This document shows positions 33,946 to 42,895 of a DNA stretch of 64,000 nucleotides, in pieces. Position numbers and translations under genes: made by a program. The notes beneath the pieces were generated by a model. That model ran no database searches. It saw only the letters and a list, made by a program, of their open reading frames with translations, and was not told the origin of the DNA. This DNA comes from Acetivibrio sp964564015 (GTDB lineage: Bacteria; Bacillota; Clostridia; Acetivibrionales; Acetivibrionaceae). How positions within the stretch are numbered: position 1 is the first letter of the stretch; each line of letters begins with the position of its first letter. The stretch is taken from contig CAZLZR010000001.1 in the NCBI GenBank assembly GCA_964564015.1, forward strand, positions 124,001-188,000, in the 5' to 3' direction.

Positions 33946-36099
33946 ATGGGGGTCGTTAAGGAAAACGATAAATTAACTGATTTCGAATTGAAGCTGGAGC
34001 TCCAGGATAAAACAAGGTTTTTGAAAAAGATCTTGTTGGTGGTAGCAATTGTTTTGACTTCTTTATATGTAGGAGTTATGAATTATTTATTTTTCCACTT
34101 GATAGTGGAATTGGTAGGGATATTTGTCGGAATTGGAATTGCTATAACCGTATACCACAGTTCTAAGCTATTTAAGAATGGCTTGTTTTTGTATTTGGGC
34201 ACAATGTTTCTATTTATAAGCCTTTTTCAGATAGTACATGTCTTCTCCTATCAAGGTATTAATATTTTTCCATGGAATAACTATAATTCTTCAGTTCAGA
34301 TTTCTGTTGGAGCTAAATATCTTGAGGTTTTTTCTCTGCTGGCAGTATCGTTAATACCTTATGATATAATAAATAATAATAAAAATATAAAAATTATTGC
34401 TGTTCCACATTTTATGTTTACTATCTTTACTGTGTTTTCCATTTTATATTTAAAAATATTTCCTGATTGTGCTTACGAAAACGCTGTCCCGACAATGTTC
34501 AAATTAACAAGCGAATTTATTATACTATCGATATATATTTTAGTGTTAATAATTGTGTGTACACGAAAAAACAAAGTTGGGGATAGTGTATTCAACTGTA
34601 TTTTTTCTTATCTTGCTTTGAAACTTTTATCAGAAGTACTATTTTTGTCAGGTGTACAGGTTGATGACGCAGCGAATATATTAGCGCATCTACTGAGATT
34701 TTCAGCATATTGGATAATTTACAAGGCTGTTTCAATAAATGGCATGAGTGAACCTATTATGAGATTGTTACATGACCTGGATACGGCAAACAAAGAATTA
34801 GAACAAAAGACAGGTCAACTACAGATGGTAAATACCCAGCTCAGAAGTGAGATTGAGGAGTGTATGAGAGTAGAAGACCTACTGAGGAAAAGTGAAGAAA
34901 GATACAAGTCGCTTTTGGATTTTTTACCGGATGCTGTTTTTTTGCATGACATGGAAAATGTTTTGTTTATGAATCAGTCAGGATTAAGACTTTTGGGTTA
35001 TGAGAACAAAGAACAGATAGAAAATAGGCCTCTTGCGGACATACTTGATGAAACGAAGTATGAGGTATATTTGATGAATATTGATAAAGCTATTGGAAAT
35101 AATTGTCCAGTTGTTTTTGAAGATGGGATATTGAGCAAAGATGGATATATTTATATTGAGGTTATTATTACAAAATACAATATAGATGATAAGCTGGCAT
35201 TCTTGAGTGTTATAAGAGATGTTACTCAAAGAAAACACTTTGAGGAAATGGAAAGGAATGCAGCTGAGAATAACAGGCTGCTGAGAGAAGCTACTGAAAT
35301 GAATATAATGAAAACAGAGCATTTTGCAAACCTTTCCCATGAATTGAGGACACCATTGAGTGTTATACTTTGTACACTTCAGGTAATGGAATCTGTTTAT
35401 AAGCCGGAGAATGATTTAACTAAAGATAACGAAAAGATGATAAAGTGTATGGCATCGATGAAAAATAATTCATACAGACTGCTGAAAACTGTTAATAACC
35501 TGCTTGAAATAACAAAAATTGAATCAGGCTATAACAAACTGAGATTGGAAAATCACAATATTATAAGGGTCGTGGAGAAAGTTACAATGTCAGTCTCTGA
35601 ATATACAAGGAATAGAAGAATAGGTCTTTTGTTTGATACTGACTCGGAAGAGATAGTTATGGCTTGTGATATAGATAAAATTGAGATGGTTTTACTGAAT
35701 CTTTTGTCAAATGCAATAAAGTTTACAAGGGAAGGTGGACAAATAGAAGTAAATGTTTTTAGCAAAACTCAGAATGTATTAATAACTGTATCGGATACAG
35801 GAATTGGAATTCCTGAAGACAAGCTTGAGTCTGTTTTTGAAAGGTTTAAGCAGATTGAGAATTCATTAACACGGAATTATGAAGGAACGGGATTGGGTTT
35901 GTCTTTGGTCAGATCACTTGTTGAAATGCACGGTGGAAACATTAAGGTTGAAAGTCGTTTGGGAGTTGGCTCTACATTTAGTGTTTTGTTACCGGTTATG
36001 GTATTGAAAGACAAGGAGTGTTTTAGTGACAGCGAAACGGATACTGAAATAGAAAGAGGTATAAATGAAAAGATTAACATTGAGCTTTCAAACATATAG
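33946..36099 (+). CDS. membrane histidine kinase with MASE3-like and PAS domains
   Basis: A 717-residue sensor kinase. GGGGG precedes the ATG at 33946; a GTG six bases upstream has no binding site. After a helical N-terminus there are ~7 membrane segments (~25-260) of MASE3 type (NYLFFHLIVELVGIFVGIGI). A coiled coil (~285-320) leads to a PAS domain (~325-430, ERYKSLLDFLPDAVFLHD) and then HisKA with phospho-acceptor His in FANLSHELRTPLSV (~466). The HATPase domain has the N box LLNLLSNAIKFTREGG, G1 VSDTGIGIP and G2 YEGTGLGLSLV. The signal is unknown. No response regulator lies next to it. The tRNA-Trp downstream is on the other strand. Confidence 0.9.
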   Translation: MGVVKENDKLTDFELKLELQDKTRFLKKILLVVAIVLTSLYVGVMNYLFFHLIVELVGIFVGIGIAITVYHSSKLFKNGLFLYLGTMFLFISLFQIVHVFSYQGINIFPWNNYNSSVQISVGAKYLEVFSLLAVSLIPYDIINNNKNIKIIAVPHFMFTIFTVFSILYLKIFPDCAYENAVPTMFKLTSEFIILSIYILVLIIVCTRKNKVGDSVFNCIFSYLALKLLSEVLFLSGVQVDDAANILAHLLRFSAYWIIYKAVSINGMSEPIMRLLHDLDTANKELEQKTGQLQMVNTQLRSEIEECMRVEDLLRKSEERYKSLLDFLPDAVFLHDMENVLFMNQSGLRLLGYENKEQIENRPLADILDETKYEVYLMNIDKAIGNNCPVVFEDGILSKDGYIYIEVIITKYNIDDKLAFLSVIRDVTQRKHFEEMERNAAENNRLLREATEMNIMKTEHFANLSHELRTPLSVILCTLQVMESVYKPENDLTKDNEKMIKCMASMKNNSYRLLKTVNNLLEITKIESGYNKLRLENHNIIRVVEKVTMSVSEYTRNRRIGLLFDTDSEEIVMACDIDKIEMVLLNLLSNAIKFTREGGQIEVNVFSKTQNVLITVSDTGIGIPEDKLESVFERFKQIENSLTRNYEGTGLGLSLVRSLVEMHGGNIKVESRLGVGSTFSVLLPVMVLKDKECFSDSETDTEIERGINEKINIELSNI

Positions 36100-36122
36100 A
36101 GAAAAACAAGGGTAAGATACAC

Positions 36123-36148
36123 AAAAAGCCATGGTTTATACCATGGCT
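36123..36148 (-). terminator. terminator of tRNA-Trp
   Basis: On the minus strand AGCCATGG / CCATGGCT, an 8-bp perfect stem with a five-base loop, is followed by TTTTT. It lies seven bases past the tRNA 3' end. Confidence 0.8.
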
Positions 36149-36155
36149 AACATTT

Positions 36156-36230
<75 letters not shown>

Positions 36231-36373
36231 TCGGCGCTTTTATAGTATACAACAGGATTAAATTTATGTCAATGGGTGATTTTATAAAAATTATAGAATT
36301 TGTTTGTTACCTTAATTGCAATTTTAAGAAAGCGATGTAAAAGAGTGGAATGTATTACGCGTTCATAATTATA

Positions 36374-36402
36374 TTGACATATATATATAAATTTGGTATG
36401 CT
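36374..36402 (+). promoter_or_regulatory. promoter of the GGDEF-RHH gene
   Basis: TTGACA (36374-36379) and TATGCT (36397-36402) with a 17-bp spacer, 24 bp before the start codon. A strong vegetative-type promoter. Confidence 0.75.
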
Positions 36403-36425
36403 GTTATATACGGGAGGAAGTATCT

Positions 36426-37046
36426 ATGGAAGACCGCCTTGTATCAAAAGATAAGTTCATTGCAAGTGTACAAGAATATATAACTACGGGTGATGGGCCT
36501 TTCAGTATTGCCGTAGCTGATATTGATAATTTCGAAAACATAAATAAAATATATGGATATTCCATGGGAGATGAAGTCGTTAAGAAGCTGATTTCAGTGT
36601 TTGTACAAAATATTGCGCCTATTGATATTATGACAAGGCATGGAGATGAACTTAATATTCTCCTTGCGAAGAAAGGTGCAGAAAGAAGTTTTATGGAGAT
36701 GGAAGAAATACGACGATATCTTTCCGACAATACATTCACTTTAAGTGATAAAAGTAAAACTGAGAACGTATATATAACTATAAGCTGTGGAATTGCAAGT
36801 TATCCTCGAGATGCAAAAAATGCTGTAGAGCTGTTCCGGGTTGCTGACAGTGCAATGTTCAGAGCAAAAAAACTGGGCAAGAACAAAGTTTGTTTATCTG
36901 AAGCGGAAAGTATGGTTCTGAAATCCAGCTATTTTACAAAGACACAGGTTGACAGGCTTTCAGAGCTATCCAAAGAGTCTGAGAAGACGGAAGCGTTCTT
37001 ACTTCGTGAAGCCTTGGATGACTTGTTTAAAAAATACAGCAGGTAG
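36426..37046 (+). CDS. degenerate GGDEF protein with a ribbon-helix-helix-like C-terminus
   Basis: A 206-residue soluble protein; GGGAGGAAG supports the ATG at 36426. Residues ~5-160 form a GGDEF fold (FSIAVADIDNFENINKIYGY, ITISCGIASYPRDAKNA, ADSAMFRAKKLGKNKV). The active-site loop reads RHGDEL (71-76) instead of RYGGDEF: one Gly is lost and Phe is Leu, so diguanylate cyclase activity is doubtful. The last ~40 residues (FTKTQVDRLSELSKESEKTE, then AFLLREALDDLFKKY) look like a CopG/ribbon-helix-helix DNA-binding unit. That combination would suit a nucleotide-sensing regulator. The RHH part could alternatively be a helical dimerisation tail. It has its own strong promoter and no operon partner. 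Confidence 0.75.
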   Translation: MEDRLVSKDKFIASVQEYITTGDGPFSIAVADIDNFENINKIYGYSMGDEVVKKLISVFVQNIAPIDIMTRHGDELNILLAKKGAERSFMEMEEIRRYLSDNTFTLSDKSKTENVYITISCGIASYPRDAKNAVELFRVADSAMFRAKKLGKNKVCLSEAESMVLKSSYFTKTQVDRLSELSKESEKTEAFLLREALDDLFKKYSR

Positions 37047-37122
37047 ATTGTAAGATAAAATATTGCGTAACTTATCTTGGTTGGATGTAATTAGGTATGA
37101 CTAAAATATAAGTTACTACTCT

Positions 37123-37192
37123 GGATAACGAAAAAACTTGATTTAATAATGTTTTCAAAATATGAGAATAGGAAGTTATTTTTTCGTTATCC
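37123..37192 (+). repeat. 70-bp palindromic repeat, copy A2
   Basis: Starts GGATAACGAAAAAACTTGAT and ends TTTTTTCGTTATCC, with conserved flanks from TTAGGTATGACTAAAATATA (37091) to CCTTAGTAAG. It stands between the GGDEF-RHH gene and the c-di-AMP riboswitch, close enough to end the upstream transcript. Confidence 0.92.
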
Positions 37193-37231
37193 CTTAGTAA
37201 GTTTTTAAGAATATTTCTATATAATTTAATA

Positions 37232-37360
37232 TATTACGCTGAATCCAGTAATGGAACGGGAGAACCAATTCAGGGGTGAGTCCAGGGTATATTCTTGGTA
37301 GGGTTAACTTTCGACCCGAATCCGTCAGCTAATCTCGCAAGCGTTGAAAGAGAAGGTGAT
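37232..37360 (+). promoter_or_regulatory. c-di-AMP riboswitch (ydaO/yuaA class)
   Basis: The conserved ydaO blocks appear in order: CGCTGAATCCAGTAATGGAA, CGGGAGAACCAA, GGGGTGAGTCC, TAGGG, CCGAATCCGTCAGCTAA and CTCGCAAGCG. P1 pairs ACGCT (37236-37240) with AGCGT (37340-37344). Members bind two c-di-AMP molecules. The gene 160 bp downstream is dapB, and a terminator (37403-37433) lies between. AGCGT can pair either with P1 or with the ACGCT arm of the terminator, so ligand binding should favour termination (an OFF switch). Confidence 0.88.
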
Positions 37361-37402
37361 TGATATGCTATATTCCTTTATTTAGTATACTCTTTTTCTT
37401 TG

Positions 37403-37433
37403 ACGCTACGGTAAATACCGGTAGCGTTTTTTT
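37403..37433 (+). terminator. riboswitch-controlled terminator upstream of dapB
   Basis: ACGCTAC and GTAGCGT with inner GGTA / TACC (one bulged C) make a ~11-bp stem, followed by seven T. Its 5' arm repeats the ACGCT of the aptamer P1, giving a simple antiterminator choice. The 475-bp gap 37047-37521 holds the repeat A2, the aptamer and this hairpin, and no gene apart from a trivial 6-codon frame at 37364. Confidence 0.85.
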
Positions 37434-37521
37434 ATACCATTTCTATATGTGATAATTATGAGAATTTTTATAATTATAAGAATTCTGGGTTTTAAGTTAA
37501 TAAGTGAATGGAGGGTAATCT

Positions 37522-38388
37522 ATGATCAGAGTATGTATTTCAGGACTTGGAAAGACAGGCAAGGAAATCGCCAAGGTATTATTAGAACAAGAAGATATAA
37601 AATTGGTATCAGCTATTTGCAGTCCCTCTAGTGATAAAAAGGGCAAGGATTTAGGTGAAGTGCTTGGTAATGGTGATACAGGGATTATCATTGAAGGTTC
37701 AGACAACCTTGAAAAAATTATTTTTAGGACACGACCGGATATAGTTGTGGACTTCTCAAACCCTGAGGCAGCTGTAAGAAATGCCAGAATTTTTGCTAAG
37801 ATGAAAGTGAACATTGTCATAGGTACTACCGGCTTTTCTAAAATTGGATTAAGGAGGCTTTTTGTACTTGCCAACAAATATAGGAATGGCATTGTATATG
37901 CACCGAATATAACGCTTGGAGTAAATGTACTTATGCTTCTTTCGAATTTGGCAGCAAATATTCTTAATAATTATGACTTCCAGATTACGGAAATTCACCA
38001 CAGGAATAAAAAGGATTCTCCTTCCGGTACAGCTAAGAAAATTGTTGTGGAAATAGAAAAAGGGCTTGCATATTCCGGCAACATAAATCCAGAGATCCAA
38101 GTGCCGATAACGGCAATAAGGGCAGGTGGAGTTGTTGGAAAACATGATGTAATGATTATTGGTGAAGATGATAAAATAGAAATATCGCATGAATCCTTTT
38201 CGAGGAGGGCTTTTGCACTAGGAGCACTTCGTGCTGTCAGATTTATTAAAGGAAAGAACGGGTATTTCGAAATGAACGATGTACTTAATCTCAAGAAGGT
38301 ATTGAATGACTATATTCATGAAGATAACAAGTCGTTTAGGAAACGTTACACAGGTTACTTGAAGAATGAAGAAATAAAAGCTCTTTAA
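37522..38388 (+). CDS. dapB: 4-hydroxy-tetrahydrodipicolinate reductase
   Basis: A 288-residue DapB, an NAD(P)H enzyme of the lysine/diaminopimelate pathway that also feeds spore dipicolinate. The N-terminal Rossmann loop is ISGLGKTGKEIAKV (GxxGxxG). VDFSNPEAA and GTTGFS bind the cofactor, and the catalytic and substrate motif is EIHHRNKKDSPSGTA. The RAGGVVGKHDVMIIGEDDKI segment completes the C-terminal domain. A short extra tail (~260-288, YIHEDNKSFRKRYTGYLKNE) extends past the usual length. TGGAGGG supports the start. A c-di-AMP riboswitch and terminator precede it, suggesting control by that messenger. The paired pathway gene lysA is at 56.8 kb. Confidence 0.92.
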   Translation: MIRVCISGLGKTGKEIAKVLLEQEDIKLVSAICSPSSDKKGKDLGEVLGNGDTGIIIEGSDNLEKIIFRTRPDIVVDFSNPEAAVRNARIFAKMKVNIVIGTTGFSKIGLRRLFVLANKYRNGIVYAPNITLGVNVLMLLSNLAANILNNYDFQITEIHHRNKKDSPSGTAKKIVVEIEKGLAYSGNINPEIQVPITAIRAGGVVGKHDVMIIGEDDKIEISHESFSRRAFALGALRAVRFIKGKNGYFEMNDVLNLKKVLNDYIHEDNKSFRKRYTGYLKNEEIKAL

Positions 38389-38480
38389 TATTTGTTAGAG
38401 ACTCGCTGCATAAATAAGTGAACAAATAAAGTCAAGGTTGACAAGGAAACAGATTCAAACTTGCAAGGCTGGTTTGCATA

Positions 38481-38523
38481 ATATATAATTGACTGGGTAA
38501 TCAGTTAATTATATATTTTTTTT
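38481..38523 (+). terminator. terminator of dapB
   Basis: A near-perfect 15-bp stem ATATATAATTGACTG / CAGTTAATTATATAT, a six-base loop, and eight T. The remaining ~320 bp up to the CLC start are AT-rich and show no gene or structured RNA I recognise. Confidence 0.9.
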
Positions 38524-38841
38524 GCCTTCAAAAGTAGATAACTAATACTGAAGTTAAGAACATACAGTAGTGCTTTTTAACATTACTAAATTCTGGTCTA
38601 TCATAATGTTATAATGCACTTTATCTGTCTGTGCTCCGCATGCTCTGGAAATAAATTCTGATACGAGGCACTAGATAATGTTAACATATTTGGAAAATAT
38701 CCTTTAATTTCGGTTAAGTGCTTTTCACATAATATAAGCGAAATATTTACTTCTTTGGCATAAAATAAAGATCTGGAGTGAAAGCATATGAAGTTATAAT
38801 GCACAATGCGACCAGGTCAAATTAAAGAGACGAAAGGTATT

Positions 38842-40440
38842 ATGGTTGGTATGAAAATGATAAATAGAGATACTACGTCTAACACTTTATTTCATTGGCA
38901 TAGTCTCAGACTAAAGCTCGTATTTGAAGGAATTGCAGTTGGTGTTTTAGCCGGATTGTTGGTTGTATTTTACAGGTATTCACTTGAAAAAGCTATGGGA
39001 GTTTTGTCTGAAGTTTATAGAACCTTAAGTATGCGACCGAATTTGCTTCCTGTCTGGATTGGAATATTAGCATTGATTGCCTTTGTAGTTGGAAAGCTGG
39101 TTAAGTATGAACCAATGATTAGCGGTAGTGGAATTCCTCAGGTTGAAGGTGTACTACTTGGAAAATTAAAAATGAGTTGGTGGAAAGTAATAATTGGTAA
39201 ATTTATAGGAGGAGTATTATCTATAGGCTCCGGCCTTTCCCTTGGAAGAGAAGGTCCATCTGTTCAATTGGGCTCTGTAATTGGACAAGGATTTAGTAAA
39301 GTATTCAAAAGAATTAAACTGGAAGAAAAATATCTTATTACAAGTGGAGCCAGTGCTGGCCTTGCTGCAGCATTTAATGCGCCATTGGCTGGTGTGATGT
39401 TTGCTCTTGAAGAGGTGCACAAAAATTTTTCTCCATTGGTATTACTTTCAGCTGTATCGGCTGCTCTATCAGCAGATTATGTATCAAGCGGATTTTTTGG
39501 ATTGGAACCGGTTTTTGATTTGAAAAATTTGACGGTTTTGCCTCTCAAATATTATTTCTATTTAATCATTTTAGGTGGAATATTAGGTGCTATGGGTGTT
39601 GTTTTCAACAAGACACTGCTGAGAACACAGGATTTATACAATAGGATAAAAGGGTTACCAAAAGAATATAGGATATTGATTCCCTTATTTCTTTCAGTAC
39701 CATTAGGCTTTTTTTTACCGCAGGTTTTAGGTGGTGGACACGAGCTTATACAATCCGTTATAAATGCACGTAATGCAACAGTGGCATCTCTTTTACTTGT
39801 TTTAGTTATTAAATTTTTGTTTACGATGATAAGCTACGGTTCCGGTGCACCGGGAGGTATTTTTCTGCCTCTGCTTTCTATCGGGGCATTAATTGGGAGT
39901 GTATATGGCTATGGTTTGGTAAATTTGTTTCACTTTGACAAAAGCATCATAGGGACCTTTATTATATTAGCAATGGCAGGTTTTTTTACCGCAATTGTAA
40001 GGGCTCCAATTACAGGAACAATTCTTATTACAGAAATGACAGGTACTTTTAATCAACTTCTTCCCATTGCAATGGTTTCAATCACTGCTTATATTGTTGC
40101 GGATCTTTTAGGCTCAAAACCTATATATGAATCTTTACTTGAAAAGATACTTCATAAACAGGATCCGGAAATGAGTGTTGGCAGCAATAAGCACAAGACA
40201 ATTTTAGAGTTTGCAATTTGTATGGGTTCCGTACTTGATGGAAAAGAGATAAAAATGGTAAAATGGCCGTCACACTGTCTTCTGGTTGCTGTAAAACGTG
40301 GAGAACAAGAGATTATTCCAAAGGGAGACACGGTTGTCAAATCAGGGGATTACCTGATTGTGCTGACTAATGAGGATAGAGTATCAAAAATTAATGATGC
40401 TTTTTGCAGGTTGACAAAGAGTCGAGAGGGTTTGAAGTAG
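38842..40440 (+). CDS. CLC-family chloride/proton antiporter with a RCK_C-like domain
   Basis: A ~532-residue membrane transporter. The frame opens at 38806, but AAAGG five bases before the ATG at 38842 (MVGMKMINR) gives a better start. All CLC signatures are present: GSGIPQVEG, GREGPSVQLG (with the gating Glu) and GSGAPGGIFLPLLS. The proton-path Glu is kept in FALEEVHKNF, which points to an exchanger rather than a channel. After ~12 membrane helices a cytoplasmic TrkA-C/RCK_C-like domain (~450-532, EIKMVKWPSHCLLVAVKRGE) ends the protein. Such C-termini can bind nucleotides, in some proteins c-di-AMP, but that is not shown here. It is a single gene between dapB and proC. Confidence 0.9.
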   Translation: MVGMKMINRDTTSNTLFHWHSLRLKLVFEGIAVGVLAGLLVVFYRYSLEKAMGVLSEVYRTLSMRPNLLPVWIGILALIAFVVGKLVKYEPMISGSGIPQVEGVLLGKLKMSWWKVIIGKFIGGVLSIGSGLSLGREGPSVQLGSVIGQGFSKVFKRIKLEEKYLITSGASAGLAAAFNAPLAGVMFALEEVHKNFSPLVLLSAVSAALSADYVSSGFFGLEPVFDLKNLTVLPLKYYFYLIILGGILGAMGVVFNKTLLRTQDLYNRIKGLPKEYRILIPLFLSVPLGFFLPQVLGGGHELIQSVINARNATVASLLLVLVIKFLFTMISYGSGAPGGIFLPLLSIGALIGSVYGYGLVNLFHFDKSIIGTFIILAMAGFFTAIVRAPITGTILITEMTGTFNQLLPIAMVSITAYIVADLLGSKPIYESLLEKILHKQDPEMSVGSNKHKTILEFAICMGSVLDGKEIKMVKWPSHCLLVAVKRGEQEIIPKGDTVVKSGDYLIVLTNEDRVSKINDAFCRLTKSREGLK

Positions 40441-40658
40441 GGGCGATTTGCACTCGAATAAATATTGTGTTTGATATTATTTATTATGAAAATTATGCTA
40501 TAAATTATATTGATTTATGATAATATATTATAGATGTAGTATATGTCCCCATTTTAAAGTTGCCTGTTTGTCTCAGGTGTGCATTAGGCAAAAACAGTAT
40601 GTGGGCTATCTTTAAGGAAAATGTTATTACAGAAAAGTGTTGTACTAAGGAGGATTTT

Positions 40659-41474
40659 ATGAATAGAAAAATTGGTTTTGTGGGTGCAGGCAATATGGGA
40701 TGTGCTATGATAAAGAGCATAGCTGCATCCGGTATTTTATCATCGGATAGTATATATGTTTATGATGTGGATACGCAAAGGCTATTGACGCTTAGAGAGG
40801 AGACAGGCATAAACATATCGGAAAGCGCTTCGGAGGTAGTTGAAAAGTCCGACATTATAATACTTGCAGTTAAACCAAATGTTTTGGAAAATGTTCTTAA
40901 CGGCTGCAAAACTTCGTTTGATAATAAGAAAGTTCTGGTTTCGGTTGCAGTTGGAGTTCCGATAAAGTTTTATAAAAAAATAATTGGAGAAGATAAAAAG
41001 GTAATACGTACAATGCCTAATACTCCGGCTCTTGTTGGGGAAGGTATGACGCTTGTTTCGCCCGACAATAATATTGCAAAGGAAGAACTTGACTATGTAA
41101 TGAGTATTTTTGGTTGCTTTGGAAAAGCCGAGCTTCTTGAAGAAAAACTCATGAGTGAAGTGACAGCACTTACAAGCAGCAGCCCTGCATATGTATTTAT
41201 GTTCCTTGAGGCCATGGCAGATGCAGCTGTTCTTTCAGGGTTGCCAAGAAATCTGTCATATAAACTGGCAGCTCAAGCTGTTCTTGGGTCTGCAAAGATG
41301 CTTTTAGAGACCGGAAAGCATCCGGGTGAATTGAAAGATATGGTGTGTTCTCCTGCCGGAACAACAATTGAAGCAGTTAGCACACTGGAAAAAAATAAAT
41401 TCAGGTATGCAGTAATTGAAGCAATGGACGAGTGTACAAAGAAAGCTAGGGAAATTGGTAAAAAATTTGAATAA
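40659..41474 (+). CDS. proC: pyrroline-5-carboxylate reductase
   Basis: A 271-residue ProC, the last step of proline synthesis (NAD(P)H-dependent). AAGGAGG precedes the ATG at 40659, 33 codons into the longer frame. The Rossmann motif is IGFVGAGNMGCAMIKSI. Family signatures RTMPNTPALVGEGMT, SSPAYVFMFLEAMADAAV and the C-terminal PGELKDMVCSPAGTTIEAVS are complete. Length is normal. The final TAA coincides with the border (TAAGGGATAAC) of a palindromic repeat that follows at once, so the repeat may supply the stop. It begins the housekeeping block proC-rnhA-nudF-spoIIM-xerD-deoB-pdp-dacF. Confidence 0.94.
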   Translation: MNRKIGFVGAGNMGCAMIKSIAASGILSSDSIYVYDVDTQRLLTLREETGINISESASEVVEKSDIIILAVKPNVLENVLNGCKTSFDNKKVLVSVAVGVPIKFYKKIIGEDKKVIRTMPNTPALVGEGMTLVSPDNNIAKEELDYVMSIFGCFGKAELLEEKLMSEVTALTSSSPAYVFMFLEAMADAAVLSGLPRNLSYKLAAQAVLGSAKMLLETGKHPGELKDMVCSPAGTTIEAVSTLEKNKFRYAVIEAMDECTKKAREIGKKFE

Positions 41475-41475
41475 G

Positions 41476-41545
41476 GGATAACGAAAAAATAACTTCCTAT
41501 TCTCATATTTTGAAAACATTATTAAATCAAGTTTTTTCGTTATCC
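41476..41545 (-). repeat. 70-bp palindromic repeat, copy A3 (inverted)
   Basis: On the minus strand the same core as A1, A2 and A4: GGATAACG to CGTTATCC, flanked by AGGAACTTATAATTTAGTAA on the right (as read on +). It begins one base after the proC stop and lies before rnhA; there is no separate terminator, so the palindrome probably does that job. Confidence 0.92.
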
Positions 41546-41600
41546 AGAGTAGGAACTTATAATTTAGTAATACCTAAGGGAAAGATGGATAGGAGTCCTT

Positions 41601-42041
41601 ATGAAAAACGTTATAATTTATACTGACGGGGCGTGTTCCGGTAATCCTGGCGATGGCGGCTGGGGTGCGATATTAAAATATGGTGATCGCGAAAAAGAGA
41701 TATCGGGTTTTGAAAAAGACACTACAAATAACAAAATGGAGTTAACTGCTGCAATTGAAGCGTTAAATATGCTGAAGGAACCGTGTGAAGTTGAACTATA
41801 CAGCGATAGTGCATATCTGATAAACGGTTTTAACCAGAACTGGTTGCGAAACTGGAAATTTAACGGTTGGAAAAATTCAAGCAAGGAAGAAGTGAAAAAC
41901 ATAGAATTGTGGAAGGAACTGGACAGACTTAACAATGTCCATAAAATTAAATGGATTAAAGTCAAGGGTCACTCCGATAATGAGTATAATAACAGGTGTG
42001 ACTTTTTGGCCACCAGTGAAATTAAAAATAACAGAGCATAA
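41601..42041 (+). CDS. rnhA: ribonuclease HI
   Basis: A 146-residue RNase HI, which removes RNA from RNA-DNA hybrids. The four acidic residues are in place: YTDGACSGNPG, NNKMELTAAIEAL, SDSAYLING and the last in EYNNRCDFLA. The substrate-handle region WLRNWKFNGWKNSSKEEVKN is present. AGGAG precedes the ATG. It lies 16 bp before nudF, so they are co-transcribed. Confidence 0.95.
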   Translation: MKNVIIYTDGACSGNPGDGGWGAILKYGDREKEISGFEKDTTNNKMELTAAIEALNMLKEPCEVELYSDSAYLINGFNQNWLRNWKFNGWKNSSKEEVKNIELWKELDRLNNVHKIKWIKVKGHSDNEYNNRCDFLATSEIKNNRA

Positions 42042-42056
42042 GGGAGGCATTAAAAA

Positions 42057-42599
42057 GTGAATTATGAAGAGAAGACTTTATCAAGGAAACATATATATAA
42101 GGGCAATATAATAGATGTTGAATGCTGGAATGTACTGCTTCCGAACGGTAAGGAAGCAAGCCGTGATGTGGTGTTGCATCCCGGTGCATCGGTTGTTATT
42201 CCTATTACCGACAAAGGGGAAGTCTATATGGTGCGCCAGTTCAGAAAGCCTATTGATCAGGTGTCTCTTGAGATACCTGCAGGAAAGCTGGATAAGGGAG
42301 AAGATCCGTTTTTGTGTGCCAAAAGAGAACTAAAAGAGGAAACCGGGCTTGACGCAAAAGATATTAGGTATTTGATGGATATACACAGTGCACCCGGATT
42401 CAGCAACGAGATACTGCACATGTATGTAGCAAAGGAATTATATGAAGGTGAATCCTGTGCGGATGAAGATGAATTTATTTCGGCAGAAAAATATCCGATA
42501 AATACCCTTGTTGATATGGTTGTAAAAAACGAAATAACTGATGCCAAGACCATAATAGGTATTCTGATGGCAGATAAGATTATAAAGGGTGAGATTTAG
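42057..42599 (+). CDS. nudF: ADP-ribose pyrophosphatase (Nudix)
   Basis: A 180-residue Nudix hydrolase. GTG start after GGGAGG. The Nudix box is complete from GKLDKGEDPFLCAKRELKEE to TGL, and YMVRQFRKPIDQVSLEIPAG is typical of ADP-ribose pyrophosphatases, which split ADP-ribose to AMP and ribose 5-phosphate. In Bacillus nudF lies near spoIIM and xerD, as here. Conserved C-terminal MADKIIKGEI. A terminator follows at 42701. Confidence 0.9.
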   Translation: MNYEEKTLSRKHIYKGNIIDVECWNVLLPNGKEASRDVVLHPGASVVIPITDKGEVYMVRQFRKPIDQVSLEIPAGKLDKGEDPFLCAKRELKEETGLDAKDIRYLMDIHSAPGFSNEILHMYVAKELYEGESCADEDEFISAEKYPINTLVDMVVKNEITDAKTIIGILMADKIIKGEI

Positions 42600-42700
42600 T
42601 AAAATTGAATAAATAGATAGCGGCCACCAATCTATATAAAGTCTGGGTGAATATTTTTCTTCACTTTTACTACTTACAAGCACAAAGTCTTAAGTAAAGT

Positions 42701-42733
42701 TTACAATACATTAATTTGTATTGTAATTTTTTT
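42701..42733 (+). terminator. terminator between nudF and spoIIM
   Basis: TTACAATACA and TGTATTGTAA form a perfect 10-bp stem around a six-base loop, followed by seven T. The ~300-bp gap shows no gene. Confidence 0.85.
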
Positions 42734-42895
42734 GTTCTTGTCATCATAGAATTAATTAGGATAAATAAACAAATCAACGATGCTTAAAATGGTACCTGAA
42801 AGCATTAGATATACCAAGTTCGGTCTAAAATTGAAGAAGTACGTTTTTTAAAAATTGTTTTTATATAATAGCGCTGGATTAAGAGGGGATAAAAC

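Noticed and set aside
38600..38800. Fluoride riboswitch before the CLC gene
   Set aside because: The conserved fluoride (crcB) motif was looked for because CLC-F transporters often carry it; it is absent, and the protein has ordinary CLC chloride motifs.
42438..42683. An 81-codon minus-strand frame
   Set aside because: Antisense to nudF and its 3' region, with no binding site or recognisable domain.
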